Shown: positions 8,309 through 18,088, counted from the first letter of the stretch. The stretch is DNA of 64,000 bases from Robbsia betulipollinis (GCF_026624755.1 NZ_JAPMXC010000001.1:1708365-1772364); one strand, 5' to 3'. Translations and numbers: made by a program. Notes: generated by a model from the sequence alone, not told the origin.

Positions 8309-9391
8309 TCAGGAGGCGGAGGGACCGGGGTCCGCTCCGTGAGGCTGGTTGATTTGCTGCATCTGACCTACCCAGGCAAGGACTTCCGCCACCGCTTCGA
8401 ACAGCGGGTCGGGCACCGCCTGGTGAAGGGGAACGAGATAAAGCGCCCGGGCAAGCGGCGCGTTCGGCACGATCGGCACGCCGAATTCCTCGGCGTGGCG
8501 GCGAATTTCGAGCGCGTCCTCGTCCACGCCCTTCGCGATCACGCGCGGCAACCCGTGTTCGCCGGGCATGTAGCGGATCGCGACCGCGTAATGCGTCGGA
8601 TTGACCACCACCACCTGCGCGTCCGCGATCTTGTGCTGGGGTGGCGCGTTCGCATCCTCGCGGGCGATCTGCTTGCGCTTGCCCTTGATCTGCGGGTCGC
8701 CCTCGGATTCCTTGTGCTCGCGTTTGATCTCATCCTTCGTCATCCGGTGTTCGCGGATGAACAGCCAGTATTGGATGCCGAAGTCCGCCCCGCCCAGGAT
8801 CAACACGACGAGTCCCGCCGCGGCGACGAAGCGGCACAGCACCATCCAGCTTATCGAGATGACGTCCAGGATCGGCTGGTACGACAGGCTCGCGGTGAGC
8901 GGCAGCAGAAGCAGCGTGATCTTGTAGAGCACCGCGATCAGGACGGCCGCCTTGATGATCATCTTCACCAGGTCGAGCAGGGAACGCACGGAGAAAATGC
9001 GCTTCAACCCCGACGCGGGATTGATCGCGTCGATCTTCAGTTCCAGCGGCTTGAAGGTAATGTTGATGCCGATCTGCGCCACCAACGCGAGCATCGGCAG
9101 CAGCAGGGCGGCACCCAGCAACGGCACCAGTATCCACGCGGCCTCCACCATCGCCGCCGTCATCGCCTGTTGCAGGTCGAATTGCGGCGAGGTCGCCCGG
9201 CCGACATCGAGCGCGATGCGCATCAGCACCCGAAGATGATCCCCGAGCGGTTCGGCGCCGAACGATAGGGCCATCGCGCCTAGCAGGAAAAGGGCGGCGG
9301 CGGGAATGTCGGTGCTCTTCGGCGCTTTGCCGTCGCGCTTCGCGTCTTTGAGCTTCTTATCTGTCGGCTCTTCGGTTTTCTCTTCAGCCAT
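8309..9391 (-). CDS. hrcU: T3SS switch protein HrcU
   Basis: A 360-residue SctU/FlhB protein with four membrane segments followed by a cytosolic domain. The autocleavage motif NPTH is intact at about residues 264-267. The start at 9391 (MAEEKTEEPTDKKL) matches the conserved N-terminus of the family; open reading upstream of it is promoter DNA. It is the first gene of the minus-strand hrp operon, about 150 bp below a perfect PIP box at 9538-9562. Confidence 0.95.
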   Translation of the reverse strand: MAEEKTEEPTDKKLKDAKRDGKAPKSTDIPAAALFLLGAMALSFGAEPLGDHLRVLMRIALDVGRATSPQFDLQQAMTAAMVEAAWILVPLLGAALLLPMLALVAQIGINITFKPLELKIDAINPASGLKRIFSVRSLLDLVKMIIKAAVLIAVLYKITLLLLPLTASLSYQPILDVISISWMVLCRFVAAAGLVVLILGGADFGIQYWLFIREHRMTKDEIKREHKESEGDPQIKGKRKQIAREDANAPPQHKIADAQVVVVNPTHYAVAIRYMPGEHGLPRVIAKGVDEDALEIRRHAEEFGVPIVPNAPLARALYLVPLHQAVPDPLFEAVAEVLAWVGQMQQINQPHGADPGPSAS

Positions 9392-9537
9392 TGTCGCTCT
9401 GCGAGTCGCTCTGCGGTTTGCGCTGCGGTTTGCGACGCGAATGTCGCCGCTGTAGGGAAGCGGGTGGGGACGGACCGCTGCCAGTCCGTCAGACGGCCTG
9501 ATGATGCGGTAGCGACGGTGATGGGCAAGGTCGGCAG

Positions 9538-9562
9538 GCGAAGGCATTGGTCCGCGCGCGAA
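9538..9562 (-). promoter_or_regulatory. Perfect PIP/hrpII box for the hrcU operon
   Basis: On the minus strand the sequence reads TTCGC-N15-TTCGC, an exact match to the plant-inducible promoter box bound by HrpX/HrpB-type activators. It points toward hrcU. No convincing TANNNT -10 hexamer is seen 30-32 bp downstream; TACCGC is the closest nearby. Confidence 0.75.
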
Positions 9563-9576
9563 ACTCGACGCGCGGT

Positions 9577-9639
9577 TTCGGCCTGGGCCTAGCGCCTTCG
9601 CATTTGATGCGGGATGCCCGGGCCCGCGACGGCTAAGGT
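9577..9639 (+). promoter_or_regulatory. Perfect PIP box and -10 element for the hrpB operon
   Basis: TTCGG-N15-TTCGC at 9577-9601 is followed after 32 bp by TAAGGT (9634-9639), matching the full PIP-N30-32-TANNNT arrangement. Transcription would start near 9646, leaving about 70 nucleotides of leader before the GTG of hrpB1. Together with the divergent box 14 bp away it forms the central regulatory region of the cluster (9392-9715). Confidence 0.88.
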
Positions 9640-9715
9640 CCGCCTGTACATGTCGGATTCACGGCGTAAATTCGCGGCGCAGCTCGCCGGCGCATCGCAT
9701 CAATGGAGGCACAAC

Positions 9716-10186
9716 GTGCTCGACCTCACATCCTGCCCGGACAATTTCGTTTCCGCACTGATCGACCTGCTCGTGACGAGCGTGAACAAGAAGTATCTTG
9801 CGGAGGCGGAGCAACTGCTCGCGGCACTGCACGTGATGCGACCACGATTTCGCGAACTGCATGTGTACGACGTCTGGCTGTTGATGGGACGCAAGCGCCA
9901 CGTCGAGGCGGTGCAGATCCTGCGGATGATGGACGGGCAGGATCTGCAGGCGCCCTATGGCGCGTACGTGAGCGCGCTGATGGCGATCTGCCTGTACTCG
10001 CTGCGCGACCCGAGCTGGCAGATTTTCGCCAACGAGGTGCTGTCGCGCGACGAGGACGCCGAATCCGTCACGCTGGTGAATCTCCTGATGGGCAAGAAAA
10101 AAGAGGCGGCGATCGTCGATGCCTCGCCAGCGCCCGCCGCCGCGGAGGTGTCGCCCTTTTCGACGGCCTATTTCATGCGCGCCTGA
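9716..10186 (+). CDS. hrpB1: HrpB1-type T3SS protein
   Basis: A 156-residue helical protein with TPR-like spacing of residues (AEQLLAALHVMRPRF, HVEAVQILRMM), no signal peptide and no membrane segment. HrpB1/HrpK-like proteins of about 150 residues open the hrpB operon in Xanthomonas and Ralstonia and are periplasmic assembly factors. The GTG at 9716 is chosen because GGAGG lies six bases before it and it gives the family length; an in-frame ATG at 9650 lies almost at the predicted transcription start and has no ribosome site. Confidence 0.8.
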   Translation: MLDLTSCPDNFVSALIDLLVTSVNKKYLAEAEQLLAALHVMRPRFRELHVYDVWLLMGRKRHVEAVQILRMMDGQDLQAPYGAYVSALMAICLYSLRDPSWQIFANEVLSRDEDAESVTLVNLLMGKKKEAAIVDASPAPAAAEVSPFSTAYFMRA

Positions 10187-10196
10187 GGAGCTCACC

Positions 10197-10733
10197 ATGA
10201 TCACTTTCGATTCCGCCGTTTCGCGGATCAGCGGTATCGACCCGGTCGGCGCCGCGTCGTCGCTTTCGTCCGCTTCGTCCGCTTCGTCCGCCGCCGTGTC
10301 CGGCGCGAATGCGATGCAGGGCGCGCTCCCGGCGGCCAACGGCGTCGGGGCCGCCGGCGAGACCGGCGGCGTGGGTGGGGCGAGCGTCGCCGGGGGGACC
10401 AACGCGCCGACGCCGGCCTCCGCCGAGTCGACCGAACGCTTCCGCCAGATGCTGGATCATGCGACGCTGACGGTGCAATCGGGCGCGAGCGTCTCCCAGC
10501 ACCCTTCCGCCATCTCGACGATCGTCGACGGCCAGGACGCGGCCTTCAGCAAGGCGCTGGCCTCGGCCGAAGCGTTTCAGCAGAACGCCGGGACGATGGA
10601 CATGCGCGAATTCACCGCGCAGACGATACGCATGCAATTCGAGATGGCCGATGCGATGACCAAGATCCAATTGGGCGTGGGATTCGCACAGGGCGGCAAG
10701 GGCGCGGTGCAGACCCTGATGAAGAACCAATGA
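10197..10733 (+). CDS. hrpB2: HrpB2 inner-rod protein (SctI)
   Basis: A 178-residue protein with a Ser/Ala/Gly-rich N-terminal half and an ordered C-terminal helix region ([21 protein letters not shown]...) of the kind conserved in HrpB2/SctI inner-rod proteins, where the TxxxQ-type C-terminus is needed for secretion and pilus assembly. Xanthomonas HrpB2 has about 130 residues; the extra length here is in the low-complexity N-terminus. It starts 10 bp after hrpB1 behind a GAGGAG site and overlaps hrcJ by ATGA. Confidence 0.78.
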   Translation: MITFDSAVSRISGIDPVGAASSLSSASSASSAAVSGANAMQGALPAANGVGAAGETGGVGGASVAGGTNAPTPASAESTERFRQMLDHATLTVQSGASVSQHPSAISTIVDGQDAAFSKALASAEAFQQNAGTMDMREFTAQTIRMQFEMADAMTKIQLGVGFAQGGKGAVQTLMKNQ

Positions 10734-11587
10734 TGCGTGCCGCCCCTTCCCTGTCCGATGCCGCGAGCGGAGCGCGAGGAAGATCTTCCAGCCGCTGGCT
10801 GCGCGCCGCGCTGGTGGTGACCCTGGTCTGCGCGCTCGCCGGCTGCAACAAGCAGCTGTATTCGCAGTTGAACGAAGGCGACGCCGACGACATGCTGAGC
10901 GTGCTGTTCGACGCCGGCCTCAGCCCCGACAAGGCCACGCCCGACGGCGGCAAGACCTGGACCGTGTCGGTGCCCGGCGACGATTTTCCGGAATCGATGC
11001 GCGTGTTGCACGCGCACGGCCTGCCGCACGACAAATACACGAATCTGGGCGACATGTTCAAGAAGGACGGCCTGATCTCGACGCCCACCGAGGAGCGCGT
11101 GCGTTTCATCTACGGCGTGTCTCAGCAGTTGTCGTCGATGCTGTCCCGCATCGACGGCGTGGCGTTCGCGAACGTCCAGATCGTCTTGCCGAACAACGAT
11201 CCGCTGTCGAGCGTCGTCAAGCCGTCCTCGGCCGCGGTATTCATCAAGTACCGGCCGAATACCGACGTCGCCACGCTGCTGCCGAGCATCAAGAATCTCG
11301 TCGTGCATAGCGTCGAGGGCCTGAGCTATGCCGACGTGAGCGTCACCTTCGTGCCGGCGGCGATGCCCGACCTCAGTCCGCGCAGCCGCGCGCATGGTTT
11401 TCCGTGGCTCGTTACGGGAGCGGGTCTGGCGCTGTTGCTGCTGGTGACACTCGCGATCCTCTTCCGGGAATCGGTCGCCGGGCTCATGGCGACGCTGCGC
11501 GCTACGATGCAGCGCCGTCTTGACCGGGGCGCGAAGACGAACGCGCCGAACGCGCGAGCCGACGACCACACCAAGGTGACGCCGTGA
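10730..11587 (+). CDS. hrcJ: T3SS inner membrane lipoprotein HrcJ
   Basis: A 285-residue SctJ/FliF-related lipoprotein. An N-terminal signal peptide ends in the lipobox LAGC with the acylated Cys at about residue 39. The YscJ domain follows ([18 protein letters not shown], then [13 protein letters not shown] and SAAVFIKY), with a C-terminal membrane anchor at about residues 223-245. It forms the inner of the two inner-membrane rings. The start and stop codons overlap with the neighbours on both sides. Confidence 0.95.
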   Translation: MMRAAPSLSDAASGARGRSSSRWLRAALVVTLVCALAGCNKQLYSQLNEGDADDMLSVLFDAGLSPDKATPDGGKTWTVSVPGDDFPESMRVLHAHGLPHDKYTNLGDMFKKDGLISTPTEERVRFIYGVSQQLSSMLSRIDGVAFANVQIVLPNNDPLSSVVKPSSAAVFIKYRPNTDVATLLPSIKNLVVHSVEGLSYADVSVTFVPAAMPDLSPRSRAHGFPWLVTGAGLALLLLVTLAILFRESVAGLMATLRATMQRRLDRGAKTNAPNARADDHTKVTP

Positions 11588-12327
11588 CCGTGGCCATTCC
11601 GTTCGAGATCGACGACGGCGGATTGTCGGCGACGCGCGACGCGGTGGAAAGCTCCTTGCCTGCGTCACGTGCCGCCGTCGACGATGCCGCTGCGGTATCG
11701 TCCGGGCGTTTGCCCTCGTCGACCTATCTCGACGGCGTCGTCGCCGCGCTACGGGAGTATGAGTCGCGGCTGCGCCACTTTTCGGAAGGCGTGAGCGCGC
11801 TACCCGCCGACATGCTGTCGCGGGTGTCGACGCGCGACGACAGCTGGATCTGGTTGCGCGAGGCACTCCTCCCCCCCCGGCTCGGGCCGGTGCCGCCGCT
11901 CGCCTTCGTCAACGCCGGCGAACGGCTGGGCGTGGCCGAGCCCGTGCTGTTGCGTCGTGCGCTGGCGGTGCGGGCGCTGTATGCGCGGCGCTCGGCGGTG
12001 CGGCGCTGCATCGATCGCGCGCTGCTCGATCAGATGCGCGCGGCGGTCGGCGCCCAGACGCTCGACGCGCTGCGTCGCGTCGCCGCGACCGACGGCGAGA
12101 CCACCTTGCCGCTGCCCGAGATGCTCGATGCGGCGTCGCTCGCGCAGGAAGGTCTTTGGCGGCTGCGCCGCGAAAGCGCGATCGCGATACCGGCCATCGT
12201 CAGTCTGGTGGCGATGCAGCTCGACGGCGCCGCAGCCCCGGACGGCTATCCGTGCGAGCCGGGCGGGTCCGGCGAGCGCGCGCGTTTCTTCGCGCGCCTG
12301 CCGTTGTTGATTCCGGAGTTGCCATGA
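11584..12327 (+). CDS. hrpB4: HrpB4-type T3SS cytosolic accessory protein
   Basis: A 247-residue helical protein rich in Arg, Ala and Leu with no membrane segment. HrpB4 of Xanthomonas and Ralstonia lies between hrcJ and hrcL and is thought to correspond to the SctK sorting-platform linker. The GTG start overlaps the hrcJ stop codon, and the ATG of hrcL overlaps its own stop. The name rests on synteny and length because this family is weakly conserved. Confidence 0.72.
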   Translation: MTVAIPFEIDDGGLSATRDAVESSLPASRAAVDDAAAVSSGRLPSSTYLDGVVAALREYESRLRHFSEGVSALPADMLSRVSTRDDSWIWLREALLPPRLGPVPPLAFVNAGERLGVAEPVLLRRALAVRALYARRSAVRRCIDRALLDQMRAAVGAQTLDALRRVAATDGETTLPLPEMLDAASLAQEGLWRLRRESAIAIPAIVSLVAMQLDGAAAPDGYPCEPGGSGERARFFARLPLLIPELP

Positions 12328-13148
12328 TCCTTTGGCTCAACCGATCCCAACATGACGTGCCGCGCGTCGGGGTGGACGCGGACGTGCTGCGCGCGGACGA
12401 GTTCGCCGCGGTACTCGACATCGACGCTGCGCTGGTACGCGCGCAGGACGAGGCCGCGCGCATCGTCGCCGAGGCGCGAGAGCGTGCCGACGCCATTCAC
12501 GAGGAGGCGCTCGCGGCGGCCCAGGCCAGCGCGGCGAGCGCCCAGGAACGTTATATCGCCAGCGGTAAATTGGGATATGCCGCGGGCCTGCGACGCGCGC
12601 TGGAATCAGCGCATGAAACGATGCAGTACCGGGTGCGCGAAGAACGCGAGGCTGCGCGGCGTACCCGCGCCCGACTGGCGGGCATCGTCATGAAGGCGGT
12701 TGAACAGGTGGTGCTCGAGACCGACCGCGACGCGTTGTTCGAACGGATCGGCGTGACGCTGCAGCGCCTGATCGACAGCGAGTCCTACCTGAGCCTGACC
12801 GTTCATCCGGGCGACGCCGCGCGTGCGCGACGCATGCTTGCCGAAGCGAGCACGAAGGCGGGCTGGATCGGCGGTTTCGATGTGATCGCCGACGCCGCCG
12901 CGCGCGATGGCAGTTGCGTGTGCGAATGGGATTACGGCATCCTGGTGACCGGCCTCGACGCGCAGCTCGCCGCGATCCGGCGGGCCTTGTTCCAGAACGT
13001 GGACACGGCACCCGAGGCGGGGGAGGACGCGAATGTCGACGATGCCGCGCCCGAAGATGGATCGATAGCCGCGCCGCGACCGGGCGGCGGTGGTGTTCCC
13101 GCCCGGCCGGGCGCGGCGCGCGACGTGGACTACGGGAACACGGCATGA
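12324..13148 (+). CDS. hrcL: ATPase regulator/stator HrcL (HrpB5/SctL)
   Basis: A 274-residue protein with a long Ala/Glu/Arg-rich helix (about residues 38-130) and a C-terminal globular part with [17 protein letters not shown], the FliH/SctL signature region. SctL forms the spokes that hold the HrcN hexamer and regulate its ATPase activity. A Pro/Gly/Asp-rich tail of about 45 residues is longer than usual. It overlaps both neighbours by ATGA. Confidence 0.88.
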   Translation: MILWLNRSQHDVPRVGVDADVLRADEFAAVLDIDAALVRAQDEAARIVAEARERADAIHEEALAAAQASAASAQERYIASGKLGYAAGLRRALESAHETMQYRVREEREAARRTRARLAGIVMKAVEQVVLETDRDALFERIGVTLQRLIDSESYLSLTVHPGDAARARRMLAEASTKAGWIGGFDVIADAAARDGSCVCEWDYGILVTGLDAQLAAIRRALFQNVDTAPEAGEDANVDDAAPEDGSIAAPRPGGGGVPARPGAARDVDYGNTA

Positions 13149-14467
13149 GCATGGTCCTCGATTTCGCCGATCGCCTCGATCTCGCGCTCGACCACGCGCC
13201 GAGCGGACAGCGCTATGGCAAGCTGGTCGAGGTGTCCGGCACCCTGCTGCGGGTGGGCGGGATGGATGCCGCGCTTGGCGAGATCTGCGAATTGCAGGAC
13301 AAGGACGGACGCTTGCTGCAGCGCGCCGAAGTGGTCGGGTTCAGCCGTCAGTTCCTGCTGCTCGCGCCGTTCGGCAACGCGATCGGCCTGTCGCGTTCGA
13401 CCCGGGTGCTGGGCAGCGGTCAGCCTCTGGCCATCGGTGTCGGTCCCGCCCTGCTGGGGCGCGTGATCGACGGTCTGGGCAATCCGATCGACGGTTATGG
13501 GCCGGTCGAGGCGGCCACGTTCGCCTCGGTCTACGCGCAGGCGCCCGATCCGATGCGGCGCAAGCTTATCGACACGCCGCTCGGTACCGGCGTGCGCGCG
13601 ATCGACGGCATGATGACGCTGGCCGAGGGGCAGCGGCTGGGGATCTTCGCGCCGGCCGGGGCCGGCAAGAGCACGCTGCTGGGAATGCTCGCCCGCGGCA
13701 CGGACTGCGACGTCAACGTGATCGTGTTGATCGGCGAGCGCGGCCGCGAGGTGCGCGAGTTCATCGAACTGATTCTCGGCGAGGAAGGCATGCGCAAGAC
13801 CGTGGTGGTCTGCGCGACCTCGGACCGTTCTTCGATCGAACGGGCGAAAGCGGCCTACGTGGGTACCGCGGTCGCCGAATATTTCCGCGACCAGGGTCTG
13901 CGGGTCCTGCTGATGATGGATTCGCTGACGCGCTTCGCGCGGGCGCAGCGCGAGATCGGTCTCGCGGCGGGCGAGCCGCCGACACGCCGCGGTTTTCCGC
14001 CGTCGATCTTCGCCGAGCTGCCGCGGCTGCTCGAGCGGGCGGGTACCAGCGACGTGGGTTCCATCACCGCGCTCTATACGGTCCTGGCCGAGGACGACAG
14101 CGGCAGCGACCCCGTCACCGAGGAGGTGCGCGGCATTCTCGACGGTCACCTGATCCTGTCGCGCGACATCGCCGCACGCAACCGCTACCCCGCCATCGAC
14201 ATCCTGAACAGCCTGAGCCGGGTGATGCCGCAGGTCGTGACCGACGCGCATCTGGCGGGCGCCGCGCGGATGCGCCAGCTGATGGCCCGGTATGCCGAGG
14301 TCGAGACGCTGCTGCAGGTGGGCGAGTACCAGCGCGGCAACGACCCGCTGGCCGACGAGGCGATCGAACGCCACGACTGGCTGGAGGCGTTTCTATCCCA
14401 AAAAACTGGGGAGCAGGCCGACGCCTTCGATACCGCCGGGCTCGTCGGTCAGTTCGCACCCCGATGA
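13145..14467 (+). CDS. hrcN: T3SS ATPase HrcN
   Basis: A 440-residue F1-like ATPase that unfolds effectors and releases chaperones at the cytosolic face. Walker A (PAGAGKST) lies at about residue 171 and Walker B ([11 protein letters not shown]) at about 255; the family motif [12 protein letters not shown] is also present. Length and motifs are typical of SctN. It overlaps hrcL upstream and hrpB7 downstream by ATGA. Confidence 0.97.
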   Translation: MSMVLDFADRLDLALDHAPSGQRYGKLVEVSGTLLRVGGMDAALGEICELQDKDGRLLQRAEVVGFSRQFLLLAPFGNAIGLSRSTRVLGSGQPLAIGVGPALLGRVIDGLGNPIDGYGPVEAATFASVYAQAPDPMRRKLIDTPLGTGVRAIDGMMTLAEGQRLGIFAPAGAGKSTLLGMLARGTDCDVNVIVLIGERGREVREFIELILGEEGMRKTVVVCATSDRSSIERAKAAYVGTAVAEYFRDQGLRVLLMMDSLTRFARAQREIGLAAGEPPTRRGFPPSIFAELPRLLERAGTSDVGSITALYTVLAEDDSGSDPVTEEVRGILDGHLILSRDIAARNRYPAIDILNSLSRVMPQVVTDAHLAGAARMRQLMARYAEVETLLQVGEYQRGNDPLADEAIERHDWLEAFLSQKTGEQADAFDTAGLVGQFAPR

Positions 14468-14961
14468 ATCAGGCCCTGCGTTCCTGGAAAACCATACTGC
14501 TCGTCAAGGAACGCGCGCGCACGCGTGCCGAGGAAACGCTGTCGCGTGCGCGGGCCGAACTCGCCGAGCGCACGCGTGCCGTGGACGCGGCCGAGGCGCA
14601 ACGGCAGGAGCAGGCGGCGCGCCGCGCCGCGGCGGGCCATGCGTTGAGCGATGTCCTGGCGGGCGCCGGGCACGTGGCCCCCGATGCCTATCTGCTCCAC
14701 AAGGCATACATGACGCGGCTCGATGGCGATCTCGCGGTCGCGACGAAGGCATGCGAGGCCGCGCTGCGCCATCAGGTCCACGCGCAAGGACAGGTGGATG
14801 CCGCGCAGCGTGTGTTCGCGCGTGCCGACGCGTCGCTGGAGGCGTGCCGCGACAAGCAGCGGGACTTGCAGACAACGCTGGCGCGCCGGGTCGAGGAGGC
14901 CGCCGACGAAGAGGCGTGCGAGACAGCGGCGGGCCGCCTCTTTCGCGTTACGCATGCCTAA
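14464..14961 (+). CDS. hrpB7: HrpB7 stalk protein (SctO)
   Basis: A 165-residue, highly charged, almost wholly helical coiled-coil protein ([37 protein letters not shown] region). SctO/FliJ-like stalk proteins have this size, lie directly after the ATPase gene and link the ATPase to the export gate. It overlaps hrcN by four bases and hrcT by eight. Confidence 0.82.
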   Translation: MNQALRSWKTILLVKERARTRAEETLSRARAELAERTRAVDAAEAQRQEQAARRAAAGHALSDVLAGAGHVAPDAYLLHKAYMTRLDGDLAVATKACEAALRHQVHAQGQVDAAQRVFARADASLEACRDKQRDLQTTLARRVEEAADEEACETAAGRLFRVTHA

Positions 14962-15778
14962 TCTCGGTGCTCTCTTCGAGGCGTTGACCGGGGCGCACGC
15001 GAACCTGCAGGGCTTGCTGTACATGCTCGCGCTGTCCAGCATCCGCTCGCTCGTCATCTTCACCGTGTTGCCCGCCACCGGGTCGCAGGCGATTCCGGGT
15101 GCGGCGCGCACCGGCGCGGTCTATCTGATGACCTGGTTCGTGGCCGCCGGGCAAACGCCCGCCGCCTTCGATCGGGCGAGCATCCCGGAATTGCTGCTGT
15201 TGACGGGCAAGGAAGCGTTCATCGGTCTGATCATCGGCTATACCGCGTCGACGATCTTCTGGATCGCGGAAGCGGCCGGCACGCTGATCGATGATCTGGC
15301 CGGGTTCAACAACGTACAGATGACCAATCCCCTGCAGGGCGAGCAGAGCACGCCGGTGGCCTCGTTGCTGCTGCAGCTCTCCATCACGTTGTTCTATGTC
15401 TCGGGCGGCATGGCCGTGCTGCTGGGCGCGCTGTTCGAGTCGTACCGCTGGTGGCCCTTGGCCGCCGGCGTGCCGGACTTTCACGCGGCGGCATCGGACC
15501 TGGCGATCCACCAGGGCGAAAACGTCCTGCTGATGGCGGTGAAGATCTGCACGCCGATCATGCTGGCGCTGGTGCTGATCGATATCGGCCTGGGCGTGAT
15601 CGGCCGGGCGGCGGGCAAGCTCGAACCGGCTTCTCTCAGCCAGCCGATACGCGGCGCCGTCGCGGTCATGCTGTTGATCGCGCTGACGTCGGCGGTCGCC
15701 GTGCAGGTCCGCGACGCATTGCACTTCACCGGCTTCGCAGCGATCTTCTCCGGAATCGGCGCACCCGGCGCGAAATGA
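14954..15778 (+). CDS. hrcT: T3SS export apparatus protein HrcT
   Basis: A 274-residue SctT/FliR membrane protein with about six hydrophobic segments. Recognisable segments are the ELLLLTGKEAFIGLIIGY region, the DLAGFNNVQMTNPLQGEQSTPVA loop and the C-terminal LMAVKICTPIMLALVL. It completes the export gate with HrcR and HrcS and ends the hrpB operon. Confidence 0.95.
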   Translation: MPNLGALFEALTGAHANLQGLLYMLALSSIRSLVIFTVLPATGSQAIPGAARTGAVYLMTWFVAAGQTPAAFDRASIPELLLLTGKEAFIGLIIGYTASTIFWIAEAAGTLIDDLAGFNNVQMTNPLQGEQSTPVASLLLQLSITLFYVSGGMAVLLGALFESYRWWPLAAGVPDFHAAASDLAIHQGENVLLMAVKICTPIMLALVLIDIGLGVIGRAAGKLEPASLSQPIRGAVAVMLLIALTSAVAVQVRDALHFTGFAAIFSGIGAPGAK

Positions 15779-15951
15779 ATCACCGGTACGGAACGATCGG
15801 TACGCAATGACCATCGCGCGTATCGGATGAGCATGGCCGGCGTGCGCGAACAGGATGCCGAACCGGGACTGCGCGACGGATCGAAACCGAGCCCCGCACC
15901 ATGGATCTTTCGACCGGGCGACGCATCGGCGCCCGGCGCATGGCAGGCCGC

Positions 15952-16206
15952 TCAGCTATCGTCGCTGTCGTCGTCCTTCAGGTTGGCGGAAAGCGTCTTG
16001 CCGCTCTGCATGATTTGCTGACCGACCTGCAGGAGCATGGTGTCCAGGCTATCGGAAAGATCGCTGCTGTCCGACGATGTGCTGGTGGTGCTATCCCCGC
16101 CATTATTCGTTGAAGAGGGCTTGCTCGACGAACTCGTCGAGGAGGGCTCATCGGAAGAATGCGTGGAGGATGTCGAGGGCGTAGAGGACGAAATGTGAGT
16201 ACTCAT
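15952..16206 (-). CDS. Short serine-rich acidic protein under PIP control, candidate T3-secreted protein
   Basis: An 84-residue protein in which Ser and Thr dominate the first 50 residues (MSTHISSSTPSTSST...), followed by an amphipathic segment (LDTMLLQVGQQIMQSGKTL) and an acidic tail (DDDSDDS). The first 50 residues have the Ser-rich, disordered composition of type III secretion signals. A perfect PIP box and a correctly spaced -10 element lie directly upstream, so it should belong to the HrpX regulon. It sits between hrcT and hrpX on the opposite strand. It lacks Cys, a Sec signal or any known domain. Small size and position recall harpins or pilus-tip proteins, but it is not glycine-rich. 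No ribosome binding site is visible in the pyrimidine-rich leader. Confidence 0.65.
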   Translation of the reverse strand: MSTHISSSTPSTSSTHSSDEPSSTSSSSKPSSTNNGGDSTTSTSSDSSDLSDSLDTMLLQVGQQIMQSGKTLSANLKDDDSDDS

Positions 16207-16237
16207 GGCAAGGGAAAAAAAGAGTGAGGGAGATTGC

Positions 16238-16298
16238 AGCCTATTCCCTCCCTCCCGCCCGCCCCCGTATTTTCCGAAGCGCGGAAGCCAGCGGCGAA
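16238..16298 (-). promoter_or_regulatory. Perfect PIP box and -10 for the serine-rich gene
   Basis: On the minus strand TTCGC-N15-TTCGG (16298 to 16274) is followed after 30 bp by TAGGCT (16243 to 16238), matching PIP-N30-32-TANNNT in full. The only gene in position to use it is the 84-residue serine-rich gene whose ATG is at 16206. It occupies most of the informative part of the 430-bp gap between that gene and hrpX. Confidence 0.85.
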
Positions 16299-16533
16299 AT
16301 TTGGCCGGGAATCACGGTTCAACGGGATGTCGCTCGTCACCGATGCGGATGTCGTCGGCGCCGTTCACCAACGCCAGCGCATCGGCGCGACATCGCGGCG
16401 CACCAGCGCGCGGCCGGCCGATCGTTGCTGGACGACATCTGTCGGACATGCGCGGGTCGTGCCCGACGCCTATCAAATGGTGTAGAAACTTGAGAATTTA
16501 GAACCGGTTTCTTGATCTTTCGAAGTAGGACTT

Positions 16534-16559
16534 TTCGCTATTGTGTACGCAGGTTTCGC
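16534..16559 (+). promoter_or_regulatory. PIP-like box with one extra base upstream of hrpX
   Basis: TTCGC and TTCGC are separated by 16 bases where the PIP consensus has 15. It lies 78 bp before the hrpX ATG. The extra base would put the half-sites slightly out of phase, so it may be weak, autoregulatory or accidental. A TATACC hexamer at 16585 is the nearest -10-like sequence. Confidence 0.35.
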
Positions 16560-16636
16560 ATTCAACACAAGCGCTTTCCCTGGGTATACCCCCATGCCCC
16601 GACAATCGCGACGTATTTACGCGAATAGGTGAAATC

Positions 16637-18088
16637 ATGGTCAGCAGGATCTACTTTGCATTGGTCTCGGGCATCTCGGCCCGCACGTTGCTCCCCCGCT
16701 ATTCCAAGGCATTGCTCGAGGGCGACTGGCAAAACGCGTACGCCGCCGTCGCGGCGGTGGCCGACAGTAACGAACGCCAGCTCAACGACGGCGATGACCG
16801 GCGGCTGCTGGCCCTGGCCGATTCCCTCGCGCTGCGCGACCTCGACGAAGAGGCGGAGCAATACTATGCACGCGCGCAGCGCGCCTGCAGCGGCGTGGAC
16901 GACGAGATCCGCATGTTGTCCTGCCGCAATGCCGGCTGGCAGGCGTTGAAGCGCGACCGCTTCGGTCTCGCGCGCAATTGCTTCACGCGCATCGTGCGCG
17001 ACGAAGCCGCGAGCCCCGAACAGGCGACGGAAGCCTGCATCGGCCTGGCGATCGTCGATCACCAACTGGGTCAGCAATCGGCGGCGGAACAAGCGCTCGA
17101 GTATGCAAGACGGTTCGTTGCCAACGTCGCCGACCCGCTGTGGGGGAAGGTGGTCGACCTGCTCGCCGCCGATCTTCGCGTGCAGATCGGCGTGCGCTGC
17201 GCGGGCGCGCTGGCCGATCATGTCTTCTGGCAATCGGCCCGCCTCAATGGCGCCCAGCGGCCGGCCACGGAGGAGGTGCATCCCGCGCCGTTGCCCAGCG
17301 CCGCCGCCGCCGCGGTCTTGCCGCTGCTGATGCGCCGGCATGTCGCCTATCTGCATTGCCTGGTCGATACCTCGGTCGGCAGCGACGACGCCGCCACCCA
17401 GCTCTCGCGCGTGCTCGAAGACGTGCGCCTGTGCGGCAGCGCCACGCTGTTGCCGCAGATGCGGGTGGGGGCGCTGCTCGCGGCGCTCGGCGGTGGATTC
17501 TCGACGCTGGCCGAGCGTCTGCTCGACGCCATCGGCAAGCGCGATATCGGCAACGGCGCGATGCATTCGAACCTGGACTGGCTGTATGCCAGCGCGAAGG
17601 TGGCCGCCCTGCGCGGACAGATGCTGAACGCGCTGACGCTCTATACCCGCTATTCACGCGAGGCGCTGCACTGCCTGCGCTCCGAGGTGCTGATGATGCG
17701 TACCCTCGATCCGCGCAGCGAGGCGGGCGCGCAGGGGCGCTCGGACGACGTCGTCGGCCGCCTGCCGGCCAAGTACCGGCGCGCCTACCGCTACATCATC
17801 GACAACATCGCGCAAAGCGCGTTGACCACGCGCGAAGTCGCCGCCTACATCAACGTCACCGAAAGAGCGCTGCAGATGGTCTTCAAGCGCTCCCTCGGCA
17901 TGTCGCCCGGCGCCCTGATCCGGCAGCTGCGGCTGGATGGCATTCGCGGCGAACTGCTCGACGAATCCCGTCCCAGCACATCGGTGCTCGACACCGCGAA
18001 CCGGTGGGGCGTGACGAGCCGCTCGGCGCTCATCAAAAGCTATCGCAAGCAGTTCAACGAATCGCCTTCCGAGACCATGAATGGCTGA
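16637..18088 (+). CDS. hrpX: AraC-type transcriptional activator of the hrp regulon (HrpX/HrpB)
   Basis: A 483-residue regulator. The N-terminal ~370 residues are helical with TPR-like character, as in HrpX/HrpB. The C-terminal ~100 residues form an AraC DNA-binding domain with two helix-turn-helix motifs (TTREVAAYINVTERALQMVFKRSLG and a later TANRWGVTSRSALIKSYRKQF). HrpX/HrpB proteins bind PIP/hrpII boxes and activate the secretion operons and effectors. The ATG at 637 of the 16-kb region is preferred because AGGTG precedes it and it matches the known N-terminus (IYFALVSGIS); open codons upstream are not typical. It overlaps hrcC by eight bases, a pairing like hrpB-hrcC of Ralstonia and unlike Xanthomonas. 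Confidence 0.92.
   Translation: MVSRIYFALVSGISARTLLPRYSKALLEGDWQNAYAAVAAVADSNERQLNDGDDRRLLALADSLALRDLDEEAEQYYARAQRACSGVDDEIRMLSCRNAGWQALKRDRFGLARNCFTRIVRDEAASPEQATEACIGLAIVDHQLGQQSAAEQALEYARRFVANVADPLWGKVVDLLAADLRVQIGVRCAGALADHVFWQSARLNGAQRPATEEVHPAPLPSAAAAAVLPLLMRRHVAYLHCLVDTSVGSDDAATQLSRVLEDVRLCGSATLLPQMRVGALLAALGGGFSTLAERLLDAIGKRDIGNGAMHSNLDWLYASAKVAALRGQMLNALTLYTRYSREALHCLRSEVLMMRTLDPRSEAGAQGRSDDVVGRLPAKYRRAYRYIIDNIAQSALTTREVAAYINVTERALQMVFKRSLGMSPGALIRQLRLDGIRGELLDESRPSTSVLDTANRWGVTSRSALIKSYRKQFNESPSETMNG

Noticed and set aside
9392-9547. N-terminal extension of HrcU to position 9547
   Set aside because: It would cover the promoter region, and the conserved HrcU N-terminus begins at 9391.
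15827-16021. 64-codon frame on the plus strand
   Set aside because: It is antisense to the PIP-controlled serine-rich gene and has no promoter or ribosome site.
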